NCBI GenBank assembly: GCA_020848035.1
Contig: JADLAX010000061.1
Location: forward strand, 61,677 to 125,676
Length of the DNA stretch: 64,000 bases
DNA from: Anaerolineae bacterium
GTDB lineage: Bacteria > Chloroflexota > Anaerolineae > Promineifilales > Promineifilaceae
Reading direction: 5' to 3'
Under the pieces are notes generated by a model. It was not told the DNA's origin and did no database searches. It saw only the letters and a list, made by a program, of their open reading frames with translations. Of this stretch, positions 7,970 to 15,972 are shown piece after piece (positions within the stretch are counted from its first letter, which is position 1; each line of letters begins with the position of its first letter). The translations under genes and the position numbers were made by a program.

Positions 7970-8761
7970 TCATTCTGGGGGAGTCAACGCCGCCACGCCC
8001 CAGAACGGGCCGGGGCAGGTTACTTTGTTGGCGAAGAAGCGGTAATTTTCGGCCGTTTTCTCCCCACCCGGCAGCGTCACCTCATCCCCCACGGCAAACA
8101 TTGCCGCTTCAATGCCATTGCCGCGAAACACAATCTGCAGCGGGTCTGCGTCTTCATCTGGCCAGATGTTAGGCGGCCAAAAAATGGTGTAGCCATCTAC
8201 CCGAAAACAACCATCATCAATGGTCAAAACGCCGCTAACAGTGCCTTCATCCGCCGCCCATTTGGACTGAAAATAGAAAATAGCATCCCCGGCAGACTGC
8301 ACGTAAATGTCGGGAATGGCTTGCTCAGCGAGCGTCTCGGTACTACCTAATATCCAGTAAGGGCCAGGACACGCTTCGGGCATCTCCGGCTCAACAATAC
8401 TGCTGCCTCCGCCGCCGCCCAGGCGCGTCCACTCACCCACACGGCCGACTGGTTCGCCCTCGCCATTCAACACGGTAATTGCCTCTTCACTGATCTCCAG
8501 TGAAAAGTCGTAGTGCCAGATAACGATTGGCGCTTCAGCCAGGGACACATTTTCGTACTGCACGCGCAGGCAGCCGTTATCATCCAGCACCAGCGTGCCT
8601 TCCAGCAGGGCATCCATGCCCGCCACAGCCGGGGCCTGGCGTGGAAAGTAAATCGTACGGCCGTCTGGCCCACTATACTCATCCAAACCCGGTTCTGCTC
8701 CACCTGGGGCACAGGCGGCTAACAAAATAACCAACAAAATTACGGTTCTTCCAATCTTCAT
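7970..8761 (-). CDS. Lipoprotein with an internally duplicated domain
   Basis: A 263-residue lipoprotein with a signal peptide and LAAC lipobox (residues 13-16). A GGAGGT site precedes the ATG. The mature part contains the same module twice: LEGTLVLDDNGCLRV ... CPGPYWILGS in the first half and VSGVLTIDDGCFRVDG ... CPGPFWGVA in the second. Each copy has one Cys in the DDGC turn and one in CPGP(Y/F)W, so each may hold a disulfide. I do not recognise the family. It should be surface-anchored. The gene faces the peroxidase-beta-helix gene tail to tail. Confidence 0.85.
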   Translation of the reverse strand: MKIGRTVILLVILLAACAPGGAEPGLDEYSGPDGRTIYFPRQAPAVAGMDALLEGTLVLDDNGCLRVQYENVSLAEAPIVIWHYDFSLEISEEAITVLNGEGEPVGRVGEWTRLGGGGGSSIVEPEMPEACPGPYWILGSTETLAEQAIPDIYVQSAGDAIFYFQSKWAADEGTVSGVLTIDDGCFRVDGYTIFWPPNIWPDEDADPLQIVFRGNGIEAAMFAVGDEVTLPGGEKTAENYRFFANKVTCPGPFWGVAALTPPE

Positions 8762-8886
8762 CTCATACCTCCGTGCAGCGCAACACGCCGGGTCACGCCG
8801 CTGATTTTACTTTTACAACGAGGCAAAGCGGGAATTGGTTCCGCCCCGTCCTGGTCGGTAAACGGCCGTTCCTGCATCAAATTCTC

Positions 8887-9043
8887 GTAGGGGCAGGACG
8901 GCGCGGTATAGTTTGGGACAAAACAGGTCGCCTTATCTCCGCGCCGTCTCGCCTGGCTTGCATTAACGTCCAATTGGGTGAGACAGGCGGGAGGCGAGAC
9001 CCACTGCCTGGCCATGAAATTGGCCCGCCTGTCCTACCCCTAC
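8887..9043. repeat. GTAGGGGC...CCCCTAC composite palindrome (157 bp)
   Basis: The outer arms GTAGGGGcAGGAC and GTCCTACCCCTAC enclose further nested stems (GGACGGCGCGG with CCGCGCCGTC; GGTGAGACAGGCGGG near GCCCGCCTGTC). The layout matches the 150-bp element at 29399-29548. It fills the gap 8762-9080 together with two ACGGCCGT copies (8862, 9056). Confidence 0.85.
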
Positions 9044-9080
9044 GCCATATTTCAAACGGCCGTACCCCTAAAAATGCTCC

Positions 9081-9109
9081 TTGACCGATCAAAAAAGGCA
9101 TGATAGACT
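9081..9109 (+). promoter_or_regulatory. Sigma-70-type promoter of the small peptide unit
   Basis: TTGACC (9081-9086), a 17-nt spacer and TAGACT (9104-9109) match the -35/-10 consensus closely. Predicted transcription start is near 9116, giving a leader of about 40 nt before the peptide start codon. Confidence 0.7.
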
Positions 9110-9147
9110 GTTCGCCAGATTAACTTTTGAACCAATCCTTAAAGGAG

Positions 9148-9281
9148 GTACCCACAAGATGGCCCAAGTGAAAAACAACATCTTCCAAAACGTCAATGAA
9201 CGTTGTGTGGGTACACCTCGCCACTGCTAGAAATCCAAAACTGATTCTTTTTGGATAAATTCGCGGCCACGGGTGTACCCA
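9148..9281 (+). promoter_or_regulatory. Three-way mutually exclusive RNA pairing (attenuator-like)
   Basis: Segment 1 GTACCCAC (9148-9155, between ribosome site and start codon) is complementary over 8 nt to segment 2 (9207-9214, inside the peptide frame). Segment 2, extended to TGGGTACACC (9208-9217), is perfectly complementary over 10 nt to segment 3 GGTGTACCCA (9272-9281). Segment 3 includes the 5' arm end and loop of the terminator. So 1:2 hides the translation start, and 2:3 would break the terminator. The pairing is seen; regulation is inferred. Confidence 0.6.
9159..9230 (+). CDS. 23-residue Cys-containing small peptide (candidate leader peptide or peptide product)
   Basis: The reading frame starts at ATG 9159 and stops at TAG 9228. 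It begins MAQVKNNIF and ends RCVGTPRHC, with two cysteines seven residues apart, one at the very C-terminus. A full AAAGGAGGT ribosome site lies 9 nt upstream and a near-consensus promoter 50 nt before that, making it one of the best-signalled starts in the window. The end of the frame overlaps an RNA segment that can pair both with the ribosome-site region and with the following terminator. It may be an attenuation leader for the RIO-kinase/ABC genes or an independent small gene. I know no family for it. Confidence 0.68.
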   Translation: MAQVKNNIFQNVNERCVGTPRHC

Positions 9282-9296
9282 ACCTGTGGCTTTTTT
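9266..9296 (+). terminator. Intrinsic terminator after the small peptide
   Basis: GCCACGGGT (9266-9274) pairs with ACCTGTGGC (9282-9290), nine pairs with one G-U, followed by six T. Confidence 0.85.
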
Positions 9297-9319
9297 GTTG
9301 CCTTTTGCCAGCAACTAAA

Positions 9320-9404
9320 CTGTTCCGCCCAGCTTCCTTAGCGGGGATCCTACTTAAATCGGAACAGCAGCCACCGTCACACAACAACGACCGGTGGCTT
9401 TTTG
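9320..9404 (+). terminator. Second hairpin pair with terminator
   Basis: CTGTTCCG (9320-9327) pairs with CGGAACAG (9360-9367). Directly after, AGCCACCG (9369-9376) pairs with CGGTGGCT (9392-9399) and runs into a T tract. The two stacked hairpins could be a second attenuator or the 3' end of a small RNA. The rest of 9231-9497 holds nothing else I can name. Confidence 0.7.
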
Positions 9405-9497
9405 TTTCTCTCCCCCAGACTCAACTAAAGCCACATTCCCTGTATCAATTTCAGGATGTTTGCCGGAGCATGACAAAACCGGCCCAAAATCAAACTG

Positions 9498-10460
9498 ATG
9501 AGCAAATTTGCGGCTTTTGAACAATTTGAAGAGTACCAGTATCAAGACAACAGTCGGGAAAACCGGCGCAATCGGCCCGGTTCACCCAAACACAAGCAGA
9601 AGAACGGCCGTTCCCGCCAACCTATGCAAGATATCCGCGAAATGGATGACGGCATCGAAAACTGGGTGCCCAGCTACGCCAAAGCCCTCGATCCGAAGCA
9701 CCACGAGCGGCAGTGGGTCATCGAATCCGTCGGGCCTTTTTACCGCGACCAGATTGTCACCGACGTGACCCGCCTGGTGAAAGGCGGCAAAGAGGCCAAC
9801 GTCTACGCCTGTACCGGCCATCCGGCCACCGGGGTAGACCTCATTGCCGCCAAGCTGTACCGCCCGCGCGAACTGCGCCACCTGAAAAACGACGCCGTCT
9901 ACAAGGCTGGCCGCCAGCTGCGGGATGCCGAAGGCAAAGAGATGAAGGGACGGCGCGTCAAGCTGGCCCTGAGCAAAAAGACCAGCTATGGCAAATCCGT
10001 CGATATTCAGTGGTGGATTGGCAATGAGTATCGCACCCAAACCCAGCTGTTTGCGGCGGGCGCAGATGTGCCCAAACCCATCGCCCACCAGGGCAACACC
10101 GTGCTCATGGCCTACATCGGCGACGAGTATGGCCCGGCACCGACGTTGAGCGAAGTGCGCCTGCCCCGCGAGGAAGCAGCGCCGCTGTTCCAGCGCATCA
10201 TGGACAACGTGGCGCTGATGCTGGATAACCACCTCATTCACGGCGACCTGTCGGCGTACAACATTTTGTACTGGGAGGGTGGAGTTTACCTGATCGACTT
10301 TCCGCAGATGGTGGAAGCGCGGCACAATCCACACGCCTACGAGCTGCTGGAGCGGGACATCACCCGCGTGTGTGATTACTTTGCCGGGTATGGCCTAAAA
10401 ACCAACCCGGTAGCGTTGACCCACAGCCTGTGGGATCCGTACATGGGGCCAGGTGGATAA
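9498..10460 (+). CDS. RIO-family serine/threonine kinase
   Basis: A 320-residue protein whose first 90 residues are basic and probably disordered, followed by a RIO kinase core. Visible motifs are the RIO ATP loop KGGKEANVYAC, the catalytic loop LIHGDLSAYNILYW and the metal loop YLIDFPQ, which replaces the DFG of other kinases. In eukaryotes and archaea RIO1 kinases act in ribosome small-subunit maturation; the bacterial role is not established. The gene directly precedes an ABC exporter pair and its stop codon overlaps the possible first start of that operon. The ribosome site is weak. Confidence 0.93.
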   Translation: MSKFAAFEQFEEYQYQDNSRENRRNRPGSPKHKQKNGRSRQPMQDIREMDDGIENWVPSYAKALDPKHHERQWVIESVGPFYRDQIVTDVTRLVKGGKEANVYACTGHPATGVDLIAAKLYRPRELRHLKNDAVYKAGRQLRDAEGKEMKGRRVKLALSKKTSYGKSVDIQWWIGNEYRTQTQLFAAGADVPKPIAHQGNTVLMAYIGDEYGPAPTLSEVRLPREEAAPLFQRIMDNVALMLDNHLIHGDLSAYNILYWEGGVYLIDFPQMVEARHNPHAYELLERDITRVCDYFAGYGLKTNPVALTHSLWDPYMGPGG

Positions 10461-10465
10461 TGCAG

Positions 10466-12292
10466 ATGACGCGAGAAATGAGCAACTGGCAGCTGTTGAC
10501 GCGGTATTTACGGCCGTATACCCCCCGTCTCCTTTTGCTAACGGCATTGCTGGCCGTAAGCATTGGCTTGCAGCTCTACGGTCCCCAGGTGATTCGTGAC
10601 TTTTTGGATGCGGCGCAGCGGGGAACGGCCGTACGGCTGCTTGTCACCCTCGGTGGGCTGTTTTTTGTGATCACCGTGGTGCAAAAGGCCATTGAACTCT
10701 GGACCACCTACCTGAGCGAAGACCTGGGCTGGGCCGCCACCAACGGCCTGCGCGCCGACCTGGCCGCCCACACCATGCGGCTGGACATGGGCTTCCACAA
10801 GCTGCAAACCCCCGGCGAGCTTATCGAGCGCATCGATGGCGACGTGAGCAACCTGGCCGAGTTTTTCGCACGGCTGGTGGTCCGGGTGCTGGGCAACGCC
10901 GTGCTGGTCATTGGCATCCTGGTGCTGCTGTTCCGCGAGGAGTGGCGCATTGGGCTGGTCGGACTGGGCTACGGCCTGCTGACATTGGGGCTGCTCCAGC
11001 TCATTCGCGGCCCCACGGTGAACGTGTGGCGCGAGGTGAGCCAGGGGTATGCCAGGCTGCATGGCTACGTCGAAGAACGCATCGGCGGCACGGAAGACCT
11101 TCGCGCCAACGGCGGCGAAGCGTACGTGTTCCAAAAGCTCTACCCCCTGTTGGCCGCTGTGGCCAAAAGCCACGTCAAGGCCGATGTGATTGGCGGCTAC
11201 AGCTTTAGCAGCAGCTACATGCTGTACGTGTTGGCCGTGGTGGTCACCCTGGCGCTGGCAGGCACCTTCTTTTTGCAGGGGCAGATCACCATCGGCACGC
11301 TGTTTTTGCTAATGGCCTACGTCCGGCTGATGGAATCGCCTATCAAGTACATCCGGCGGCAAATCAGCGATATGCAAAAGGCGGTAGCCAGCATCGGCCG
11401 CATCAACGAATTTTTGCGCCTGCAACCAGAGGTGAAGGAGACTGTAAGCGCCAGGCTGCCAGAGGGGGCAACGGCCGTTGCCTTCCACAACGTCTCCTTC
11501 GCCTACAAAGATCGGTTATCGGTAAACGGTGAACGGTCGTCGGTGAACGGCAGCCCATCTCCAATCTCCAATCTCCAGTCTCAAAACGTGCTGCACGACG
11601 TGAGCTTCACCCTGGCGGCGGGCAAAGTGCTGGGCGTGCTGGGACGAACGGGCAGCGGCAAGACGACGCTGACGCGGCTGCTCTTCCGGCTGTACGACGT
11701 GGATGCGGGGCGCATCACCCTGGACGGCACCAACCTGCACCACGTGGGGCTGGCCGATTTGCGGCAGCACATCGGCATGGTAACCCAGGACGTGCAGCTG
11801 TTTGCCGCCACCGTGCGCGACAACCTGACGCTGTTCCGCCGCTACGATCCCAGCAAACCACCCATTCCCGACCGGGAGATTGAGGCCGCCCTGCACACGC
11901 TGGGGCTGGGCGACTGGCTGGCCAGCCTGCCCAACGGCCTGGACAGCGAGCTGAAAACAGGTGGACAAGGGCTCTCGGCCGGGCAGGCGCAGCTGCTGGC
12001 CTTTACGCGGGTTTTCCTACGCCAGCCGCAGCTGGTGATTCTGGACGAGGCGTCGTCCCGGCTGGACCCGGCAACGGAGCAGCTGTTGGAACGAGCGATT
12101 GATACGCTGCTGTACGGCCGTACCGCCATCATCATCGCCCACCGCCTGCGCACCGTGCAGCGCGCCGACGATATTTTGATTTTGGAAAACGGCCGTATCC
12201 AGGAACACGGCCCGCGCTTGCAGCTTTTGAACGATCCAAACTCCCGCTTTGCCCACCTGATGCAAACGGGGCTGGAGGAGATGTTGGTGTAA
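10466..12292 (+). CDS. ABC exporter half-transporter, canonical ATPase site
   Basis: A fused membrane domain (six helices, residues about 20-310) and ATPase domain. Walker A is GRTGSGKTTLTRLLF, the signature LSAGQAQ, Walker B LVILDEASSRLD with the catalytic Glu, and the H-loop IIIAHRL. AGGTGGA 8 nt before ATG 10466 decides the start; ATG 10460 is also in frame and overlaps the RIO-kinase stop. A repeat-derived linker (residues about 350-372, SVNGERSSVNGSPSPISN) lies between membrane and ATPase domains. It probably forms a heterodimer with the next gene and exports a drug, lipid or peptide; the substrate is not visible. Confidence 0.95.
   Translation: MTREMSNWQLLTRYLRPYTPRLLLLTALLAVSIGLQLYGPQVIRDFLDAAQRGTAVRLLVTLGGLFFVITVVQKAIELWTTYLSEDLGWAATNGLRADLAAHTMRLDMGFHKLQTPGELIERIDGDVSNLAEFFARLVVRVLGNAVLVIGILVLLFREEWRIGLVGLGYGLLTLGLLQLIRGPTVNVWREVSQGYARLHGYVEERIGGTEDLRANGGEAYVFQKLYPLLAAVAKSHVKADVIGGYSFSSSYMLYVLAVVVTLALAGTFFLQGQITIGTLFLLMAYVRLMESPIKYIRRQISDMQKAVASIGRINEFLRLQPEVKETVSARLPEGATAVAFHNVSFAYKDRLSVNGERSSVNGSPSPISNLQSQNVLHDVSFTLAAGKVLGVLGRTGSGKTTLTRLLFRLYDVDAGRITLDGTNLHHVGLADLRQHIGMVTQDVQLFAATVRDNLTLFRRYDPSKPPIPDREIEAALHTLGLGDWLASLPNGLDSELKTGGQGLSAGQAQLLAFTRVFLRQPQLVILDEASSRLDPATEQLLERAIDTLLYGRTAIIIAHRLRTVQRADDILILENGRIQEHGPRLQLLNDPNSRFAHLMQTGLEEMLV
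11511..11586 (+). repeat. Intergenic-type repeat inserted in frame in an ABC exporter gene
   Basis: ATCGGTTATCGGTAAACGG, GAACGG repeats and CAATCTCCAATCTCCA are the same short units as in the intergenic palindromes (31860-31918 and others). Here they are translated without stops and form the linker between the two domains. Confidence 0.75.
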
Positions 12293-14269
12293 ATGAGTAA
12301 TTATGTCAATTACCCAATTACCTCTCAAATTATTATGAACGAAACACTCAAACTTCCCATCAAAACCGGCACCTGGGCGCTGATTTGTTACCGGCCCTGG
12401 CACTTTGTGCTGAGCGTGGGCCTGATGACTTATGCTTTGGGCATGCGGCTGGTGCCCGGTTGGCTGGAAAAAAGCTTTTTTGATCAATTGGAAGGCATGG
12501 GCGATACGGCCGTTTCCCCCACCACCCTCTCCAACGCCCTCTGGACCCTGCTGCTGCTCCTGGTTGGCGTGGAGCTGAGCCGCATGGTGGCCGACATTGC
12601 GGCCCATTGGGGCAGCGCCAAGGTGCGCATGGCCGGGCAGTCGTTGATGCGTGTGAACGTGATGCGCCGCATCTTTGGCAAGCCGGGGGCCCAGCCGCTG
12701 CCGGTGCCCACCGGGGACGTGATCAACCGGATGGATGACGATCTGGCCGACTTTGCCGACTTTCCCACCTGGATTCCCGAGCTGGCCGGGCACGCGGTAT
12801 TTGCCGTTTTTGCCCTGGTCATCATGCTGCAAATTGCGCCGGGGATTACGGCCGTTACCATGATTCCCCTCATTGGCGTCTTTTTCCTCACTCGCTGGTC
12901 GTGGAGCCGCTTTTTGCGCTACGTGCGCCTGAGCCGCGTCAGCGACAGCCGGGTCACCGCCTTCCTCGGCGAGACGTTTGGTGCCATCCAGGCTGTCAAA
13001 GTGGCCGACGCCGAAACTGGGGCCATTGGCTACCTGCGCGAGCTGAGCGAGGCGCGGCGGGTGGCCAACGTGCGTTTTGGCGTCTTCTGGGCGCTTTTCC
13101 AATCCGTTTCAGACAACATGGGCGATGTGGCCGTGGCCGTCATGGTGGTGCTGGCCGGGTTTGCCATGCAGAACGGCACCTTCACCCTTGGCGATTTTGT
13201 GCTGTTCAGCACCTATCTTTTTTACGTCTCCCGCTTCCCGGCGCAAATCGGCAGTTACCTGTCGGAAGTTGCTCAGCAGCGCGTGGTGCTGGACCGTTTG
13301 CAAGAGATCACCCCCCACGCCGCGCCGCAAAGCCTGGTCGCCCACGGCCCCATCTACGAAGATGAACCCGCGCCCGCCGTCCAGAAGCCAGTTAAGGCGG
13401 CCGTAGATCGGTTGGCGGTGCTGGAAGTGGCTGGCCTGCGGTTTGAGTATGGTAATCGGTATTCGGTGAACGGTAATTGGTCTACCGATAACGGATCACC
13501 GATTACCGATTACGGATTACCGACCACCGATCCCTGGTCTTTGCAAGACATCAGCTTCACCGTGCCGCGCGGCAGCTTTACGGTGATCACGGGCAAGATT
13601 GGCGCGGGCAAGACAACGCTGCTGCGGGTGCTGCTGGGGCTGCTGCCCGCCAGCGGCGGTGAGGTGTGCTGGAACGGCCGTCCCGTCCCCAATCCCGCCA
13701 CGTTTTTCACCCCACCACGCACTGCCTACACGCCGCAGGTGCCGCGCCTGTTCAGCGAACCGCTGCGCGACAACATCCTGCTGGGCTTGCCGGAGGATGG
13801 GTTGGGTTGGGCGCTGCAAACGGCCGTGCTTCAGCCAGACATCGCCCAGCTGGAAGAGGGCCTGGACACCGTCGTCGGGCCGCGCGGCGTGCGCTTGTCT
13901 GGCGGGCAGGTGCAGCGCAGCGCCACCGCCCGCATGCTGGTGCGCGACGCCGAACTGCTGGTGTTTGACGATCTCTCCAGCGCCCTGGATGTAGAGACTG
14001 AAGCGCAGTTGTGGGAAGGGATTTTTGGAGATTGGAGATTAGTGATTGGCGATAGAACTTCCCAATCTCCAATCTCGCCGCCGCAGGCGGCTAATCTCCA
14101 ATCCCCTACTTGTCTCGTCGTCAGCCACCGCCGGGCTGTGTTGCAGCGGGCGGATCAAATTTTGGTGCTGGAAAACGGCCGTCTCGCGGCCAGTGGCACC
14201 TTAAACGAACTGCTGCTCACCTCACCCGCCATGCGGGAATTGTGGCAGCAGGAAGTGGAGAGTGAATAA
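12293..14269 (+). CDS. ABC exporter half-transporter, degenerate ATPase site
   Basis: A membrane domain (residues about 30-330) plus ATPase domain: Walker A GKIGAGKTTLLRVLLG, signature LSGGQVQRS, Walker B LLVFDDLSSALD, where the catalytic Glu is Asp, and H-loop CLVVSHRR. One full and one degenerate site across the pair is the hallmark of heterodimeric exporters. The start directly follows the previous stop, with GGAGGAG upstream. The first 14 codons resemble the AATTACCCAATTACCTC repeat, so ATG 12335 (MNETLKLP) may be the real start. Two more repeat insertions are translated inside the gene: one before the ATPase domain and one between Walker B and the H-loop. Confidence 0.94.
   Translation: MSNYVNYPITSQIIMNETLKLPIKTGTWALICYRPWHFVLSVGLMTYALGMRLVPGWLEKSFFDQLEGMGDTAVSPTTLSNALWTLLLLLVGVELSRMVADIAAHWGSAKVRMAGQSLMRVNVMRRIFGKPGAQPLPVPTGDVINRMDDDLADFADFPTWIPELAGHAVFAVFALVIMLQIAPGITAVTMIPLIGVFFLTRWSWSRFLRYVRLSRVSDSRVTAFLGETFGAIQAVKVADAETGAIGYLRELSEARRVANVRFGVFWALFQSVSDNMGDVAVAVMVVLAGFAMQNGTFTLGDFVLFSTYLFYVSRFPAQIGSYLSEVAQQRVVLDRLQEITPHAAPQSLVAHGPIYEDEPAPAVQKPVKAAVDRLAVLEVAGLRFEYGNRYSVNGNWSTDNGSPITDYGLPTTDPWSLQDISFTVPRGSFTVITGKIGAGKTTLLRVLLGLLPASGGEVCWNGRPVPNPATFFTPPRTAYTPQVPRLFSEPLRDNILLGLPEDGLGWALQTAVLQPDIAQLEEGLDTVVGPRGVRLSGGQVQRSATARMLVRDAELLVFDDLSSALDVETEAQLWEGIFGDWRLVIGDRTSQSPISPPQAANLQSPTCLVVSHRRAVLQRADQILVLENGRLAASGTLNELLLTSPAMRELWQQEVESE
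13451..13531 (+). repeat. GGTAATCGGT/ACCGATTACC palindrome inserted in frame
   Basis: GGTAATCGGTATTCGGTGAACGG faces ACCGATTACCGATTACGG around a short loop. It is translated as a Ser/Asn/Gly/Asp-rich linker just before the ATPase domain, at the equivalent position to the insertion in the partner gene. Confidence 0.8.
14027..14106 (+). repeat. GGAGATTGGAGATTAG palindrome inserted in frame within the ATPase domain
   Basis: GGAGATTGGAGATTAGTGATT and AATCTCCAATCTC arms are the same units as the intergenic element at 31860-31918. The translated insert separates the Walker B/D-loop (LLVFDDLSSALD) from the H-loop histidine. Confidence 0.8.
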
Positions 14270-14270
14270 T

Positions 14271-15287
14271 ATGTCTAATTCAACGCTGTTAGAAAATGAA
14301 ATTGTGGTAGCCGACAAACCGGCGGTACCGGGGCTGCGCTTTCGGGGCTTTCAGGGCGAGAGCGACTTTGTGCACATGGTGGCGGTGGTTAACGGCAGCC
14401 GCGAAGCCGATCAGGGCGAATGGGTGGGCAGCTTAGAAGAGACGGCCACCGATTACGCCCATTTAGTCAACTCAGATCCATTTACCGATATGATTTTTGC
14501 GGAAGTGGACGGGGAAGTGGTGGGTTACGGCCGTTGCTGGTGGAACAACCAGGTAGATGGCAGCATCGCTTACCTGTTTTTTGCCCACCTGCTGCCCGAA
14601 TGGCGGCACAGCGGCATCCGCCGGGTCATGGTGCGCCATCTCAAGCAGCGCCTGTACCAGATTGCGGCAAACCATCCTGCCGACCGAGAAAAGTTCTTCA
14701 TGAACTGGGCCATGCAGGCGGAAACCGATTGGAACAACCTGCTGCTGAGTGAAGGGCACGAGATTGTGCGCTACGGTTTTAGCATGGTACGGCCGAATCT
14801 CGACAACATCCCCCACTGCCCATTGCCCACCGGGCTTGAAGTGCGGCGCGGCAGCGATGCCGAATCGCGCCAAATCTGGGAAGCCGCCCGCGAGGCGTTT
14901 CGCGACCATTGGGGCATGTCCGAGTGGAACGAAGCAAGCTTCACAGCCTGGAGCGAGTACCCCGACTACAACCCCAGCCTGTGGCAGATCGCCTGGGCCG
15001 GTGATGAGGTGGCTGGTGGCGTGTTAAACTTCATCGACGAAAAGGAAAATGAGGCGTTTAACCGGCAGCGTGGCTACACCGATCCCATTTTTGTACGACG
15101 GCCGTGGCGCAAGCAAGGCGTGGCCAAAGCGCTCATCGCCCGCAGCTTTGCGGTGCTCAAAGAGGCCGGTATGACCGAAGCCGCGCTGGGCGTGGATGCC
15201 GAAAACCCGTCCGGCGCCCTGTACCTGTACCGCAAAATGGGATTCGAAGAGGTCAAACGCAGCATGACGTTCAAAAAACCGTTGTAA
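14271..15287 (+). CDS. Tandem-GNAT acetyltransferase-like protein
   Basis: The start is ATG 14271, just after the ABC stop codon, with GGAAGTGGAG upstream. The 338-residue protein has two GNAT-like halves. The first (about 20-180) keeps the fold but a degenerate acetyl-CoA loop (PEWRHSGIRR). The second (about 190-338) has a good one, RRPWRKQGVAKALIARSF, followed by ENPSGALYLYRKMGFEEV. This arrangement resembles mycothiol-synthase-type tandem GNATs. It probably acetylates a small molecule. It is tightly linked to the exporter pair, so a joint role in handling one compound is possible but inferred. Confidence 0.9.
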   Translation: MSNSTLLENEIVVADKPAVPGLRFRGFQGESDFVHMVAVVNGSREADQGEWVGSLEETATDYAHLVNSDPFTDMIFAEVDGEVVGYGRCWWNNQVDGSIAYLFFAHLLPEWRHSGIRRVMVRHLKQRLYQIAANHPADREKFFMNWAMQAETDWNNLLLSEGHEIVRYGFSMVRPNLDNIPHCPLPTGLEVRRGSDAESRQIWEAAREAFRDHWGMSEWNEASFTAWSEYPDYNPSLWQIAWAGDEVAGGVLNFIDEKENEAFNRQRGYTDPIFVRRPWRKQGVAKALIARSFAVLKEAGMTEAALGVDAENPSGALYLYRKMGFEEVKRSMTFKKPL

Positions 15288-15299
15288 TCGCGCAATCCC

Positions 15300-15466
15300 G
15301 TAGGGGCGAGGCAGTCGGCCGAAATCTTGCCCAAAATAAACCAACTCCCCCCGACTGCCTCGCCCATTCTGCAAAGCGTTCAGTTTGGTCGCAAACATGG
15401 GGCGAGGCAGTTGGCATCCAATGTTGTCTGGCAAAATTATCTGCCACCCAACTGCCTCGCCCGTAC
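15300..15466. repeat. Two GTAGGGGCGAGGCAG palindromes in tandem
   Basis: The first element (15300-15365) has arms GTAGGGGCGAGGCAGTCGG and CCGACTGCCTCGCCC. The second (15399-15466) has arms GGGGCGAGGCAGTTGG and CCAACTGCCTCGCCCGTAC. The second abuts the start codon of the next gene. A close copy lies at 62128-62193. Confidence 0.9.
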
Positions 15467-15829
15467 ATGAAGGAGCAGAATTTGGCCGTAAACACAAAAG
15501 GCAAACGCAAGGTATCGGTGAAGGGACGGCCGTTTATCTGGCATGTTGAAAGCAAAGATGAACACATTCCCGAAGAAGGCGGGTTTGTTGACCACACGCC
15601 GGAGCGGTTTTTGCACATCATCGCCACCAACAAGAAGTTCATCGTGCATTACCGCATCCCCAAAGAGGGTGACGAATTCACCACCCTGCGCGTGGAAGGC
15701 GAACAGTTTCCGCGCCAGCCGGGGGCCAAAGAAGTGCGGGTGCCGCGCTGGAAACACGACAGCAAGGCGTACCCCACCAACGACTTCGTGCGCCACCTCA
15801 TCGGCTGGTGCCTGTCTGAAGAAAAATAG
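15467..15829 (+). CDS. Conserved-looking hypothetical protein of 120 residues
   Basis: The frame runs open far upstream through the repeats, but the gene most likely starts at ATG 15467 or, judging by AAGGAG with a 6-nt spacer, at TTG 15482. The product is basic and single-domain with no signal or membrane segment: VKGRPFIWHVESKDEH near the N-terminus and VPRWKHDSKAYPTNDFVRH near the C-terminus, rich in His, Trp and Lys. I do not recognise the family. It lies between the tandem GNAT and rsgA, separated from both by palindromic elements, so an operon is unlikely. Confidence 0.75.
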   Translation: MKEQNLAVNTKGKRKVSVKGRPFIWHVESKDEHIPEEGGFVDHTPERFLHIIATNKKFIVHYRIPKEGDEFTTLRVEGEQFPRQPGAKEVRVPRWKHDSKAYPTNDFVRHLIGWCLSEEK

Positions 15830-15959
15830 GACGCGGATGAACGCCGATAAACGCTGATTTTTGTTTTTAATCCGCGTTCACCCGCGTCCCATTAGAAATA
15901 AAATTGTAGCCGCGCTTTCTTAGCGCGTTTTTACCGGCGCAGAAAGAATCCGCGGCTAC
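15829..15959. repeat. Two palindromes: GGACGCGGATGAACGC and GTAGCCGCG types
   Basis: GGACGCGGATGAACGC (15829-15844) pairs with GCGTTCACCCGCGTCC (15874-15889); its first base is the last base of the preceding stop codon. A second element, 15906-15959, begins GTAGCCGCG and ends CGCGGCTAC and is related to 7909-7961. Confidence 0.85.
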
Positions 15960-15972
15960 GAAGTGAACAAGC

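Noticed and set aside
12017..13102. Long open frame on the minus strand spanning both ABC genes
   Set aside because: Antisense shadow; crosses the boundary of two clear ABC exporter genes.
15104..15466. Long open frame overlapping the GNAT gene and the GTAGGGGC repeats
   Set aside because: The first 120 codons are a shadow of the GNAT gene and of repeats; the gene starts at 15467 or 15482.
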